The translations under genes were made by a program, and so were the position numbers. DNA of 10,114 bases from Acidobacteriota bacterium. GTDB taxonomy: Bacteria > Acidobacteriota > Terriglobia > Terriglobales > Acidobacteriaceae. The notes beneath the pieces are model-generated. The model worked only from the letters and a program-made list of their open reading frames with translations, made no database searches and was not told the origin of the DNA. Positions 1-6,669 of the stretch are shown here, one piece after another. The DNA lies in the NCBI GenBank assembly GCA_021793595.1, contig JAJYSL010000154.1, positions 1 to 10,114 of the forward strand, written 5' to 3'. Each line of letters starts with the position of its first letter. Position 1 is the first letter of the stretch.

Positions 1-74
1 GTTACCGGGATCTGTGGGCATTGGAAGCCATCCTCAACCCTACGCAGCACGCTTCCGCCGAGGTCGCTGCGTAG
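1..74 (+). CDS. C-terminal end of an unidentified protein (partial)
   Basis: The reading frame starting at base 3 is open to a TAG at 72-74 and gives 23 residues, beginning YRDLWALEAILNP and ending in EVAA. The composition (Trp, Leu, Ala, Glu, a helical amphipathic pattern) looks like a real protein tail. Frame 1 stays open longer but reads as a poor composition rich in Arg, Pro and Cys. The 5' end lies outside the window, and 23 residues are too few to assign a family. It could also be chance. Confidence 0.4.
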   Translation, partial: YRDLWALEAILNPTQHASAEVAA

Positions 75-182
75 TAACATCAACCTAACCGCCGCCCGCC
101 ACTTTCAACTATGCGCGGGACATGCTCAGCGACTCATAGGGAAACCAACAGACCGTGCAACTGGTTGTCATTTTTCGCCGAG

Positions 183-211
183 CTTTTTGATGCTCGCGCG
201 CCAGCAAAAAG
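183..211. repeat. Short inverted repeat (CTTTTTG / CAAAAAG)
   Basis: CTTTTTG at 183-189 is the exact reverse complement of CAAAAAG at 205-211, leaving a 15-base loop. It lies downstream of the gene ending at 74 and could be a weak terminator for it. There is no GC-rich stem followed by a T-run, so this is only a structural observation. Otherwise I see nothing recognisable between 75 and 298. Confidence 0.2.
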
Positions 212-298
212 GAACCGCCCTGCTATTTTGAATTGGCTCATTGAACGTCCTTGCTCTGGAGCTTGCCCGGACGAACGTTATACCCAGGAAAGTCGTAG

Positions 299-451
299 AT
301 GAATGAAAAACCTTTGATTTCAGAGCACTCAGCCAGCCAGGAGAGCTGGGAGTCTGTAACTTCGATTCAATCCAGCCGTCGAAGGTTTCTCCGGAAGGCC
401 GCGGCAGTTGCAGTCGCTAGGAAAGCGGGCGCTGTCCTCGACCCTGAGTGA
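299..451 (+). CDS. Small ORF with twin-arginine-like motif (50 aa), possibly part of a broken gene
   Basis: ATG at 299 is preceded by AGGA at 286-289, nine bases upstream, a good ribosome-binding site. The 50-residue product has a polar N-terminal region, then SRRRFLRKAAAVAVA at about residues 26-40, then RKAGAVLDPE and a TGA at 449-451. The S-R-R-R-F-L-R-K pattern plus Ala/Val stretch resembles a Tat signal (S/T-R-R-x-F-L-K). The hydrophobic core is short, an Arg-Lys pair follows at once, and no cargo domain exists in this frame. It may be a small gene, a cargo-less Tat leader, or the 5' part of a gene broken by a frameshift: the next small frame opens at 448. A chance likeness to basic, Ala-rich segments of DNA-binding proteins is also possible. 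I do not recognise a family. Confidence 0.4.
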   Translation: MNEKPLISEHSASQESWESVTSIQSSRRRFLRKAAAVAVARKAGAVLDPE

Positions 452-465
452 CCAGGAGCGACCGC

Positions 466-588
466 GTGAGACAAGAATGGTTCTCGGGAGCGAGGGATGA
501 TAAATTCTGGATGAAGTCTCTGGCCGAGTCCGACGTGCTGGAGATAAGCCGCCTGATTCGCAGGATTTGTGAATCCTTATTGGATTAA
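466..588 (+). CDS. Small ORF, 40 aa, unknown function
   Basis: GTG at 466 has a strong AGGAG at 454-458 with seven bases of spacing, the same arrangement as the dehydrogenase gene downstream. The product begins VRQEWFSGARDDKFW and ends RLIRRICESLLD, with TAA at 586-588. The central MKSLAESDVLEISRLIRR stretch is strongly helical and amphipathic and reads like real protein. The frame is -1 relative to the upstream small ORF and is open from 448, so a single -1 shift near 448 would join the two into one protein of about 96 residues. It is either an independent small gene or the middle of a frameshifted one. No family recognised. Confidence 0.38.
   Translation: MRQEWFSGARDDKFWMKSLAESDVLEISRLIRRICESLLD
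563..586. repeat. Overlapping short inverted repeats (GGATT/AATCC/GGATT)
   Basis: GGATT at 563-567 pairs with AATCC at 572-576 over a 4-base loop, and the same AATCC can pair with a second GGATT at 582-586 over a 5-base loop. The two small hairpins exclude each other. They lie about 70 bases before the dehydrogenase start, at the end of a small ORF. Stems of 5 bp are weak and could be chance. Confidence 0.2.
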
Positions 589-589
589 G

Positions 590-655
590 ATGCGTCCTAG
601 CTGGATAGCATACGACCGCAAGGTCAATACCCAGGATGCAGGAGAGAGCCATTGA
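590..655 (+). CDS. Very short ORF overlapping the dehydrogenase start (21 aa)
   Basis: ATG at 590 begins MRPSWIAYDRKVNTQDAGES and ends at TGA 653-655, which overlaps the TTG start codon at 652-654 of the next gene (ATTGA). Stop/start overlaps of this kind are typical of translationally coupled operon genes. It has no convincing ribosome-binding site of its own, and the frame is open from 557, so it may instead be the 3' end of the reading begun by the two preceding small ORFs. Low confidence as a separate gene. Confidence 0.2.
   Translation: MRPSWIAYDRKVNTQDAGESH
640..644 (+). promoter_or_regulatory. Ribosome-binding site fixing the TTG start of the dehydrogenase
   Basis: AGGAG seven bases upstream of TTG 652. 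This supports the rare TTG start, after which a complete signal peptide follows directly. Confidence 0.6.
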
Positions 656-2319
656 AGTCAGGAAGGTCTGTGTTGATCCGCCCGCTTTTTCGTTCGATCG
701 TCGTAGTCAGCGCAGTGGTGGTCGTGTTGCCGGCCCTGGCCCAGAGTTTCCATAACGCACCGGCTTCGTCCGTCACGCTGGAAAATCCGGACACCGGACA
801 GCAGAACGCTGCCGCGGGCCAGAAGCTATACCAACAACGCTGCGCCTCATGCCACGGCGCCAATGCCAAGGGAACCGGGAACATTCCTTCTCTGGCCAAT
901 GGAGCCACCCAGGCAGCCAAGCCGGGGGAGATTTTCTGGTTCATCACGCACGGCGATGTAGGCAACGGTATGCCCGCCTGGGAGAGTTTGCCTGACCAGC
1001 AACGCTGGCAAATCGTGACCTACCTGAAGTACCTGCAGAGCCCGGGTGCCGCGCAATTGACAGCCGCAAGCAACGGCGAATCTGCGGCCACAGTAACATT
1101 GAACGCCCCCCCACCGACGCCTCCCTTCACCGACTTTCGTTATGAGAAGCCGGGGACGATTCGGAAAATCACGGTGCAGGACCTTCCCGCTCCCTTTGCC
1201 ACCCCGTCTGCGGGAAACGGCCCGACCATTGTTCCCCGCCCAGAAGGGGTTTGGCCGCAAGCTCCGAAGGGATTCAAAGTGGGGCTGTACGCGACGGGAC
1301 TCGACAATCCACGCCTGATCCGTACCGCCCCAAATGGGGACTTCTTCGTCGCGGAAACAGGTAAGGGCCAGATCATGGTCTTCCGCGGAATCACTGCGGA
1401 CGGAAAACCGAAGACCACCAGCATTTTTGCGAGCGGGTTGAACGAGCCGTTCGGCATTGCGTTCTATCCTCCGGGGCCAAACCCGAAGTGGCTGTACATC
1501 GGGAATACGAATGCGGTGGTGCGGTTCCCTTACAAGAATGGCGACTTGGCCGCGACCGGGCCCGCGCAGCACTTGGCGAATCTGCCCGCCAATGGCAGAG
1601 GGCATACCACGCGCGACATTCGCTTTTCTCCGGATGGCAAAACGATGTTCGTTTCGGTCGGCTCCGGTTCGAACGTCAACGATCCGGACACGCACCCGGA
1701 AGAAAAAGATCGCGCCGATATACTGGCATTTAATCCTGACGGCTCTCATATGCGCATCTATGCCTATGGAATTCGCAACCCGGTGGGACTGGCGATCAAT
1801 CCGAAGACGGGCGAACTGTGGTGCAGCGTGAATGAACGCGACGCGCTGGGCGACAACCTTGTGCCGGATTACATCACCCACGTCCAGAAGGGTGGCTTTT
1901 ATGGCTGGCCGTGGTGGTATATCGGCGGCCACCAGGACCCGAGGCTGGCAGGAAAGCATCCTGAGCTGAAAGACAAAGCCATCGTTCCGGATGTGCTGTT
2001 GCAGCCCCATAACGCGTCGCTGGAAATGACGTTTTATGAGGGCAAGCAATTCCCCAAGGAATACGACGGCGACATTTTCGCCGCCGAACACGGCTCCTGG
2101 AACCGGGGGACGCGCGCCGGGTATGAAGTGATTCGGGTTCCGCTGCACCAGACTGGCCACGCCACCGGAGAATACGAAGACTTCCTGACAGGCTTCGTGC
2201 TACCGGACGGCAATGCCTGGGGACGGCCGGTTGGTGTTACGGTGGCGCCGGACGGATCGCTGCTGGTCACCGACGATGGGTCAAATTCCATCTGGCGCGT
2301 CACGTATACCGGAAAGTAA
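652..2319 (+). CDS. Secreted cytochrome c / PQQ-type sugar (sorbosone/glucose) dehydrogenase fusion
   Basis: A 555-residue exported protein predicted to oxidise a sugar or alcohol in the periplasm. Residues 1-30 form a signal peptide (Arg-rich start, Val-rich core, cleavage after ALA30). A class I c-type cytochrome domain spans about 50-130: haem site C64-A-S-C67-H68 and probable axial Met in GNGMPAW (M107). A Pro/Ala-rich linker (about 131-200) leads to a beta-propeller of the COG2133 glucose/sorbosone dehydrogenase type, about 201-555. Visible propeller motifs are NGRGHTTRDIRFSPDG (H318, where soluble glucose dehydrogenases carry the catalytic His), YGIRNPVGLA and AEHGSWNR. PQQ as cofactor is inferred from the family. 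The fused haem is the likely first electron acceptor. The start is the TTG at 652, chosen for the AGGAG at 640-644. A small-ORF cluster abuts it upstream. The sugar substrate cannot be told from sequence. Confidence 0.9.
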   Translation: MKSGRSVLIRPLFRSIVVVSAVVVVLPALAQSFHNAPASSVTLENPDTGQQNAAAGQKLYQQRCASCHGANAKGTGNIPSLANGATQAAKPGEIFWFITHGDVGNGMPAWESLPDQQRWQIVTYLKYLQSPGAAQLTAASNGESAATVTLNAPPPTPPFTDFRYEKPGTIRKITVQDLPAPFATPSAGNGPTIVPRPEGVWPQAPKGFKVGLYATGLDNPRLIRTAPNGDFFVAETGKGQIMVFRGITADGKPKTTSIFASGLNEPFGIAFYPPGPNPKWLYIGNTNAVVRFPYKNGDLAATGPAQHLANLPANGRGHTTRDIRFSPDGKTMFVSVGSGSNVNDPDTHPEEKDRADILAFNPDGSHMRIYAYGIRNPVGLAINPKTGELWCSVNERDALGDNLVPDYITHVQKGGFYGWPWWYIGGHQDPRLAGKHPELKDKAIVPDVLLQPHNASLEMTFYEGKQFPKEYDGDIFAAEHGSWNRGTRAGYEVIRVPLHQTGHATGEYEDFLTGFVLPDGNAWGRPVGVTVAPDGSLLVTDDGSNSIWRVTYTGK

Positions 2320-2371
2320 TTTCAGCTCCGCGAATCACACTTTTCTTCGTTCATCGAGGGCATTCGAACCT

Positions 2372-2420
2372 GACGCCACCGGGCCAATTCTACTGAATCG
2401 AGTTCGGTGGTGCCGGCGTC
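2372..2420. repeat. Bulged inverted repeat after the dehydrogenase
   Basis: GACGCC at 2372-2377 is complementary to GGCGTC at 2415-2420, and the overlapping CCACCG at 2376-2381 to CGGTGG at 2405-2410. Together they make a long imperfect stem. It starts about 50 bases after the dehydrogenase stop, so it could end that transcript, although no T-run follows. A further GAATTC pair (2421-2426 and 2438-2443) lies directly next to it. Confidence 0.3.
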
Positions 2421-2473
2421 GAATTCTGCGTGCGGCGGAATTCCGATCCCTCAAGCTACTGTCCTGAAGATCA

Positions 2474-2501
2474 TTGGAAGTTTGTAAATCTCCGTTAGAA
2501 T
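2474..2501 (+). promoter_or_regulatory. Candidate sigma-70-type promoter for the kinase operon
   Basis: TTGGAA at 2474-2479 and TAGAAT at 2496-2501 are separated by 16 bases. The -10 matches TATAAT at five of six positions and the -35 matches TTGACA at four of six. Transcription from here would begin near 2508 and give an untranslated leader of about 235 bases, or nearly 400 if the kinase starts at the internal ATG 2902. Consensus matching only. Confidence 0.3.
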
Positions 2502-2573
2502 GCCTGCAAGCGTTTCGCGACTGGGTGTGCTGAAGATTTTCAGAGGATCATTCGGATGAAACCGATTCAGTAA

Positions 2574-2609
2574 CGGGAAGGAGATGCCGTGCGCATCCCT
2601 CCCTTCCCG
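2574..2609 (+). repeat. GC-rich hairpin in the putative kinase leader
   Basis: CGGGAAGG at 2574-2581 is the exact reverse complement of CCTTCCCG at 2602-2609, and inside it GATGC (2583-2587) pairs with GCATC (2593-2597) around a 5-base loop. The result is a stem of about 13 bp with a small asymmetric bulge. No T-run follows, so it is more likely a leader structure than an ordinary terminator. Confidence 0.4.
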
Positions 2610-2638
2610 CTGCTGAGATTTACCGTGCAGAAAAAAGA

Positions 2639-2672
2639 AAGGCCATCGCGGATGACTTCTCGCAACGGCCTT
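2639..2672 (+). repeat. Second inverted repeat in the kinase leader (AAGGCC / GGCCTT)
   Basis: AAGGCC at 2639-2644 pairs with GGCCTT at 2667-2672 across 22 bases. It follows an A-rich stretch at 2631-2640 and lies about 70 bases before the first possible kinase start. A 6-bp stem is modest evidence. Confidence 0.25.
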
Positions 2673-2742
2673 GAATGTGACAAACTTTCAAGAGGCATCT
2701 CCAAATCTACAAGGACTACACTGAGTTGTCTTGTATCCTTAG

Positions 2743-5700
2743 ATGGACGTCGAACTCAACCTTTCGATGGATATAGGTTTGAGTACACATCTTACAGTCC
2801 GCGCTGCACGGGGCTCCTCGACGCGTCGGGTCGTTTCCAAATACAGTTGCAGATTTGTTGTTTTCTTGCGCGAGGCTCGCCCACTTCGCTGGATTCCTTG
2901 GATGCTCCTTCTTCTGGCGTGTAGCGGCGCCCATGCGCTGAATCCAGATCGAAAACTCAGCCAGTACGGACTTGAGACCTGGCAGACAGACAGCGGCCTG
3001 CCGCAAAATTCTGTGCGGGCGATTCTGCAGACACGCGACGGCTATCTATGGTTCGCAACTCGGGAAGGTGTGGCGCGATTCGATGGAATCGATTTCACCG
3101 TGTACAACCGGAGAAATACGCCGCAGTTGCTCAGCAACGACATTCGCGGCCTGCTGGAAGATCATGCCGGGAACCTGTGGATCAGCACTGCCTATGGACT
3201 GACAAGGTTACGCGACGGCCAATTCACTGTGTTCACTGTGGCGCAAGGCCTGCCCGACAACAGCATTTGGAGCGTGTTTCAAGACAGCCGTGGAAATGTG
3301 TGGGCGATCACCGCAGGCGGACTTGCGCAGTACCGCCACGATCACTTCGTTCCGTATACAACGCAGCAAGGACTCTCCAGCGACACCATCGGCGCAGTGG
3401 CCGATGGACCGAACGGTACGTTGTGGGTGGCCACGGACAGCGGGCTGGATCAGATTGAACGCGGGCGCGTAGAGATTCCATTCACCGGCTCGCCATTGGA
3501 AAACGAGACCATCCGCGCCATTGCAACCGACCCGGCAGGCACGTTGTGGGCGGGCACACAAAACGGCGTACAGCAGTTTTCCAACGGAACACTTCGCACC
3601 TACGGCGTTGCGAACGGACTGCCCGACAACGAAGTCGATGTTCTGCTTGCCGACAAGTCGGGAAACATGTGGATTGGGACTCCGTCTGGCCTGGCGACGA
3701 TTCATGACGGAACACTGACGGCCTATACTACCGCGAATGGACTACCTGGAAACCAAGTCCAGGCGCTGTATCCGGATCGGGAAGGTGCCTTATGGGTAGG
3801 CACGAATCACGGTATCGCGCGCATTCGCAATGGAGCGATCAGTGTCTTCCAGTCGAAGCAAGGGTTGGCGGAAAACCTGATTCTGGCAATGTATGAAGAT
3901 CGCGAGGGTTCTTTGTGGGTCGGCACGGAGTCGGCTGGGGTCGCGCTGCTGAAAGACCAGAAGTTCATGACGCTAACGGAGAGCGATGGTCTCTCTGACA
4001 ACCTGGTCAGTTCAGTTTTACAAGGACCGAACGGAGATATGTGGATTGGCACGGATGGCGGCGGCCTCAATCGATACGACGGCAGTCATGTTTCTGTTTT
4101 CACAGAAAGGCAAGGACTGACGAGCGATACGATTCTTTCGCTCGCGGCTGACGCCGAAGGAAATTTGTGGGTCGGAACCCCAAATGGACTCAACCATATG
4201 GAGCACGGCCGGTTCAACCCAGCCCCCGCCTCGAATCTGCTGCCGGATGAATTTGTTCGCTCGCTGTTGGCGAACTGGGATGGCTCGTTATGGGTCGGCA
4301 CACGGCATGGGCTGGCGGAAATTAACGGCAGCCACGCATCGACTTATACGCAAGCGGACGGTCTGGCCAACGATTTTGTTGGAGCACTGACACAGGGCAG
4401 CGACGGCAGTTTGTGGATTGGCACGCTGCATGGACTCAGCCATTTTGTGCATGGCAAATTTATCAACTATACAAAAAACGATGGGCTGTCGAGCGACGTG
4501 ATCACGGCCTTGACCTTGGATTCGCAACACCGTCTTTGGATCGGCACCAATGGAGAGGGCCTCAACCTTTTGGCGACCGATAATCCACACCACCGGATCC
4601 ATTCGTTTTCCGCAAACCTTGGGCTCCCAGATGTGATTGACGGCATCCTGGAAGATCAGCGCGGCGCCCTGTGGATCAGTTCAAACACAGGGATTTTTCG
4701 CGTGCGTCTCGCCGACCTGGTGAACGTGGCTGCGGGTCGAAGCCATTCGCTTCCGATCACGTCCTACGGCACCGCGGACGGAATGAAGATTCGCGAGTGC
4801 AGCGGCATTGGCCATCCTTCCTCATGGAAAGCAAATGACGGGCTCCTGTGGTTTTCCACGCTGAAGGGAGTCGCATGGATTGATCCTGCAGAGTTGCATC
4901 GGAACATGGTGGCTCCGCTGGTTGCCATCGAGCAGGTATCCGTGGACGAAAAGAACATGCCTTTGAACGGGACGGTCAAAGTTGGTCCGGGGCATTCGCG
5001 ATTTGCGTTTCACTATGCAGGACTCAGTTATGTTGCTCCGCAGAAAGTACATTACAAATACCGGCTCACCGGATTCGATCGCGCGTGGGTCGATGCCGGC
5101 ACTCGACGCGTTGCCTATTACACCAATATCCCTCCGGGAACATATCGCTTCCAGGTACTCGCGGCCAATAATGACGGCGTTTGGAGCACTACGCCTGCAA
5201 ATTTCAGCTTCCAGTTGCAACCGTATTTTACGCAGACATACTGGTTCGACCTGCTGAGCGCAGTCCTGATTTTGTTGCTTGGATGGCTTGTCTATCGCTG
5301 GCGAGTGCATCAGGTGGAGTCGCGATTCCGCGCCGTGCTCGCAGAACGTACCCGCATCGCCCGCGAAATTCACGACACGTTGGCGCAAGGCTTCGTGGGG
5401 ATCTCGGTCCAGTTGGAGCTAGCCGCGCAGATGCTTTCCAGTTCGCCGCAAGCCGTCCGCGAACAGCTGAACCAGACTCGCCAGCTGGTTCGGGACAGCC
5501 TGGCCGAAGCGCGAAGCTCCATCTGGAATCTGAGATCGAACGAGGCCGGGAGTGTCGATTTCGCCTCGAACTTTTCATCCGCGATTCGAGCGCGAACTGC
5601 AGGCAAATCGATTGAGACCAACATTCAATTCACCGGGACGTATCGAGCCTTGCCGGCGAACGTCGAATCGGAGTTGCTGAAGATTGCGCTGGAAGCAGTG

Positions 5701-5949
5701 GCGAATGTTCTGCAGCATGCCGATGCCACTCGGTTAGACATCAACGTGCACTATGAGATTCGGCGGCTGACCATGCAGATCCAGGACAACGGCGTTGGGC
5801 TTTCGAGCGATGTGGCCGACGCGACACCGGCAGGGCACTTTGGAGTGGTCGGAATGCGTGAACGGGCGCAAACGATTGGAGGGACGTTCACGATGAACAG
5901 CGTACCAGCAGAGGGAACGAAAATAACAGTGGAGATACCGCTCAATTAG
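2743..5949 (+). CDS. Propeller-type sensor histidine kinase (Reg_prop/Y_Y_Y/HisKA_3/HATPase_c)
   Basis: A membrane sensor kinase of up to 1068 residues, NarL-partner class. A signal peptide or anchor at about 47-65 (LRWIPWMLLLLAC, SGAHA) precedes about 15 propeller-type repeats (residues 85-715). Their conserved G-x-L-W-[IV]-G-T Trp recurs at 103, 146, 187, 228, 269, 310, 351, 392, 434, 476, 517, 558, 599, 644 and 703, nearly always 41 residues apart, which suggests two seven-bladed propellers. A Y_Y_Y domain (about 750-827), one membrane helix (about 834-852) and the kinase core follow. REIHDTLAQG has phosphoacceptor H877, EAVANVLQHA has N988, DNGVG is at 1015-1019, and a GHFGVVGMRERA box follows. 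It presumably autophosphorylates on a periplasmic cue and passes the phosphate to the next gene product. The start is uncertain: ATG 2743 has no visible ribosome-binding site; TTG 2866 or ATG 2902 would fit a normal signal peptide better. Confidence 0.93.
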   Translation: MDVELNLSMDIGLSTHLTVRAARGSSTRRVVSKYSCRFVVFLREARPLRWIPWMLLLLACSGAHALNPDRKLSQYGLETWQTDSGLPQNSVRAILQTRDGYLWFATREGVARFDGIDFTVYNRRNTPQLLSNDIRGLLEDHAGNLWISTAYGLTRLRDGQFTVFTVAQGLPDNSIWSVFQDSRGNVWAITAGGLAQYRHDHFVPYTTQQGLSSDTIGAVADGPNGTLWVATDSGLDQIERGRVEIPFTGSPLENETIRAIATDPAGTLWAGTQNGVQQFSNGTLRTYGVANGLPDNEVDVLLADKSGNMWIGTPSGLATIHDGTLTAYTTANGLPGNQVQALYPDREGALWVGTNHGIARIRNGAISVFQSKQGLAENLILAMYEDREGSLWVGTESAGVALLKDQKFMTLTESDGLSDNLVSSVLQGPNGDMWIGTDGGGLNRYDGSHVSVFTERQGLTSDTILSLAADAEGNLWVGTPNGLNHMEHGRFNPAPASNLLPDEFVRSLLANWDGSLWVGTRHGLAEINGSHASTYTQADGLANDFVGALTQGSDGSLWIGTLHGLSHFVHGKFINYTKNDGLSSDVITALTLDSQHRLWIGTNGEGLNLLATDNPHHRIHSFSANLGLPDVIDGILEDQRGALWISSNTGIFRVRLADLVNVAAGRSHSLPITSYGTADGMKIRECSGIGHPSSWKANDGLLWFSTLKGVAWIDPAELHRNMVAPLVAIEQVSVDEKNMPLNGTVKVGPGHSRFAFHYAGLSYVAPQKVHYKYRLTGFDRAWVDAGTRRVAYYTNIPPGTYRFQVLAANNDGVWSTTPANFSFQLQPYFTQTYWFDLLSAVLILLLGWLVYRWRVHQVESRFRAVLAERTRIAREIHDTLAQGFVGISVQLELAAQMLSSSPQAVREQLNQTRQLVRDSLAEARSSIWNLRSNEAGSVDFASNFSSAIRARTAGKSIETNIQFTGTYRALPANVESELLKIALEAVANVLQHADATRLDINVHYEIRRLTMQIQDNGVGLSSDVADATPAGHFGVVGMRERAQTIGGTFTMNSVPAEGTKITVEIPLN

Positions 5950-6011
5950 CATAGGGAAAGCGCAACCCGGATCCGAATGCATGGACGACGGCCTGAGAAA
6001 ATGTGAAGCCA

Positions 6012-6635
6012 ATGCCTGACTCAATCAAAATTATGGTCGTGGAAGACCATCACGTAGTGCGACAAGGCCTGGTCGCGCTACTCAACGGCGTGCCGGGGAT
6101 GCAAGTGGTGGCCGAGACGGCCGACGGCGGAATGGCGTTGGCATTATTTCGAAAGCATCTGCCGGACGTCGTGCTAATGGACCTGCGTTTGCCCGGTATG
6201 AGTGGCGTCGAGGCCATCACTCACATCCGCAGCCAGTTTCCTCAGGCGCGCATTATCGTCCTGACGACCTATGACGGGGATGAGGATATTCATCGAGCGC
6301 TGGATGCGGGGGCGCGTGGCTACCTGCTGAAAGGAATGTCCGGCGATGAATTGATGGATGCAATCCGCGCGGTTCACTCCGGTCGATCCAGAATTCCCGC
6401 GCAGGTTGCGGAACGCCTTGCGGAACGGATGGTGAGGCCGGCGCTGACCGATCGAGAACTGGGTGTTCTTCGCGAAATTGTCTCCGGAAAATCCAACAAG
6501 GAGATTGGCAAGGAATTGAACATTTCCGAAGCCACAGTAAAAACCCACATCAACAGTATTCTTGGAAAGTTAGGTGTAGCGGACCGGACACAAGCGGTCA
6601 CCGCTGCGATCCAGCGCGGTATCGTTCACTTTTAG
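6012..6635 (+). CDS. NarL/FixJ-type LuxR response regulator
   Basis: Cytoplasmic DNA-binding response regulator of 207 residues and probable partner of the kinase ending 62 bases upstream. The receiver domain (about 1-120) has the acidic pocket VVEDHH, phosphoacceptor Asp in VVLMDLRLPG (D57), Thr in VLTTYDG and Lys in YLLKGMS (K107). A linker leads to a LuxR/GerE helix-turn-helix (about 145-200) with LTDRELGVLREIVSGKSNKEIG and the recognition helix SEATVKTHINSILGKLGV, all of standard length and intact. ATG 6012 was chosen as the more typical start; a GTG at 6003 in the same frame adds three residues. Neither has a strong ribosome-binding site, so translation may be coupled to the kinase. Target genes are not evident; the operon itself and the neighbouring exported protein are natural guesses. 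Confidence 0.93.
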   Translation: MPDSIKIMVVEDHHVVRQGLVALLNGVPGMQVVAETADGGMALALFRKHLPDVVLMDLRLPGMSGVEAITHIRSQFPQARIIVLTTYDGDEDIHRALDAGARGYLLKGMSGDELMDAIRAVHSGRSRIPAQVAERLAERMVRPALTDRELGVLREIVSGKSNKEIGKELNISEATVKTHINSILGKLGVADRTQAVTAAIQRGIVHF

Positions 6636-6669
6636 ACAACGTTCTCGCCGAGAGGAATTGGGTACTCGC

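Larger units (their letters stand above)
2320..2742. other. Non-coding gap between dehydrogenase and sensor kinase
   Basis: About 420 bases without a convincing gene. It holds three inverted repeats and one candidate sigma-70-type promoter, listed separately. Reading frames crossing it have implausible protein compositions. No tRNA was found; a GGCATTCGAACC stretch at 2359-2370 resembles a T-loop on the minus strand but has no matching stem. The region is long enough for a small RNA or a structured mRNA leader. Confidence 0.6.

Noticed and set aside
111..302. Plus-strand 63-codon frame near the left edge
   Set aside because: It has many Cys and Arg residues, no ribosome-binding site and no recognisable pattern. 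The start of the Tat-like small ORF at 299 is better supported.
329..652. Minus-strand 107-codon frame in the upstream region
   Set aside because: The composition is Arg/Ser/Pro-rich with no motif and no ribosome-binding site. It overlaps the better-supported small plus-strand frames.
847..2160. Long minus-strand open frame (437 codons) opposite the cytochrome/dehydrogenase gene
   Set aside because: The plus-strand gene has a clear haem motif, signal peptide and propeller motifs. The antisense product is Arg/His-rich with no domain or ribosome-binding site, as expected from GC-biased codon positions.
2359..2370. tRNA-like T-loop (TTCGAA) on the minus strand
   Set aside because: The flanking bases do not form the 5-bp T-stem, and no acceptor or anticodon arm could be found.
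2589..2924. 111-codon plus-strand frame starting at GTG 2589
   Set aside because: It overlaps the start of the kinase in another frame, its composition is not protein-like, and it would place a start inside the GC-rich hairpin.
3040..4860. Regular DNA-level repeats about 123 bases apart, considered as a CRISPR or satellite array
   Set aside because: They are diverged protein repeats of 41 codons inside one open frame, explained by beta-propeller blades.
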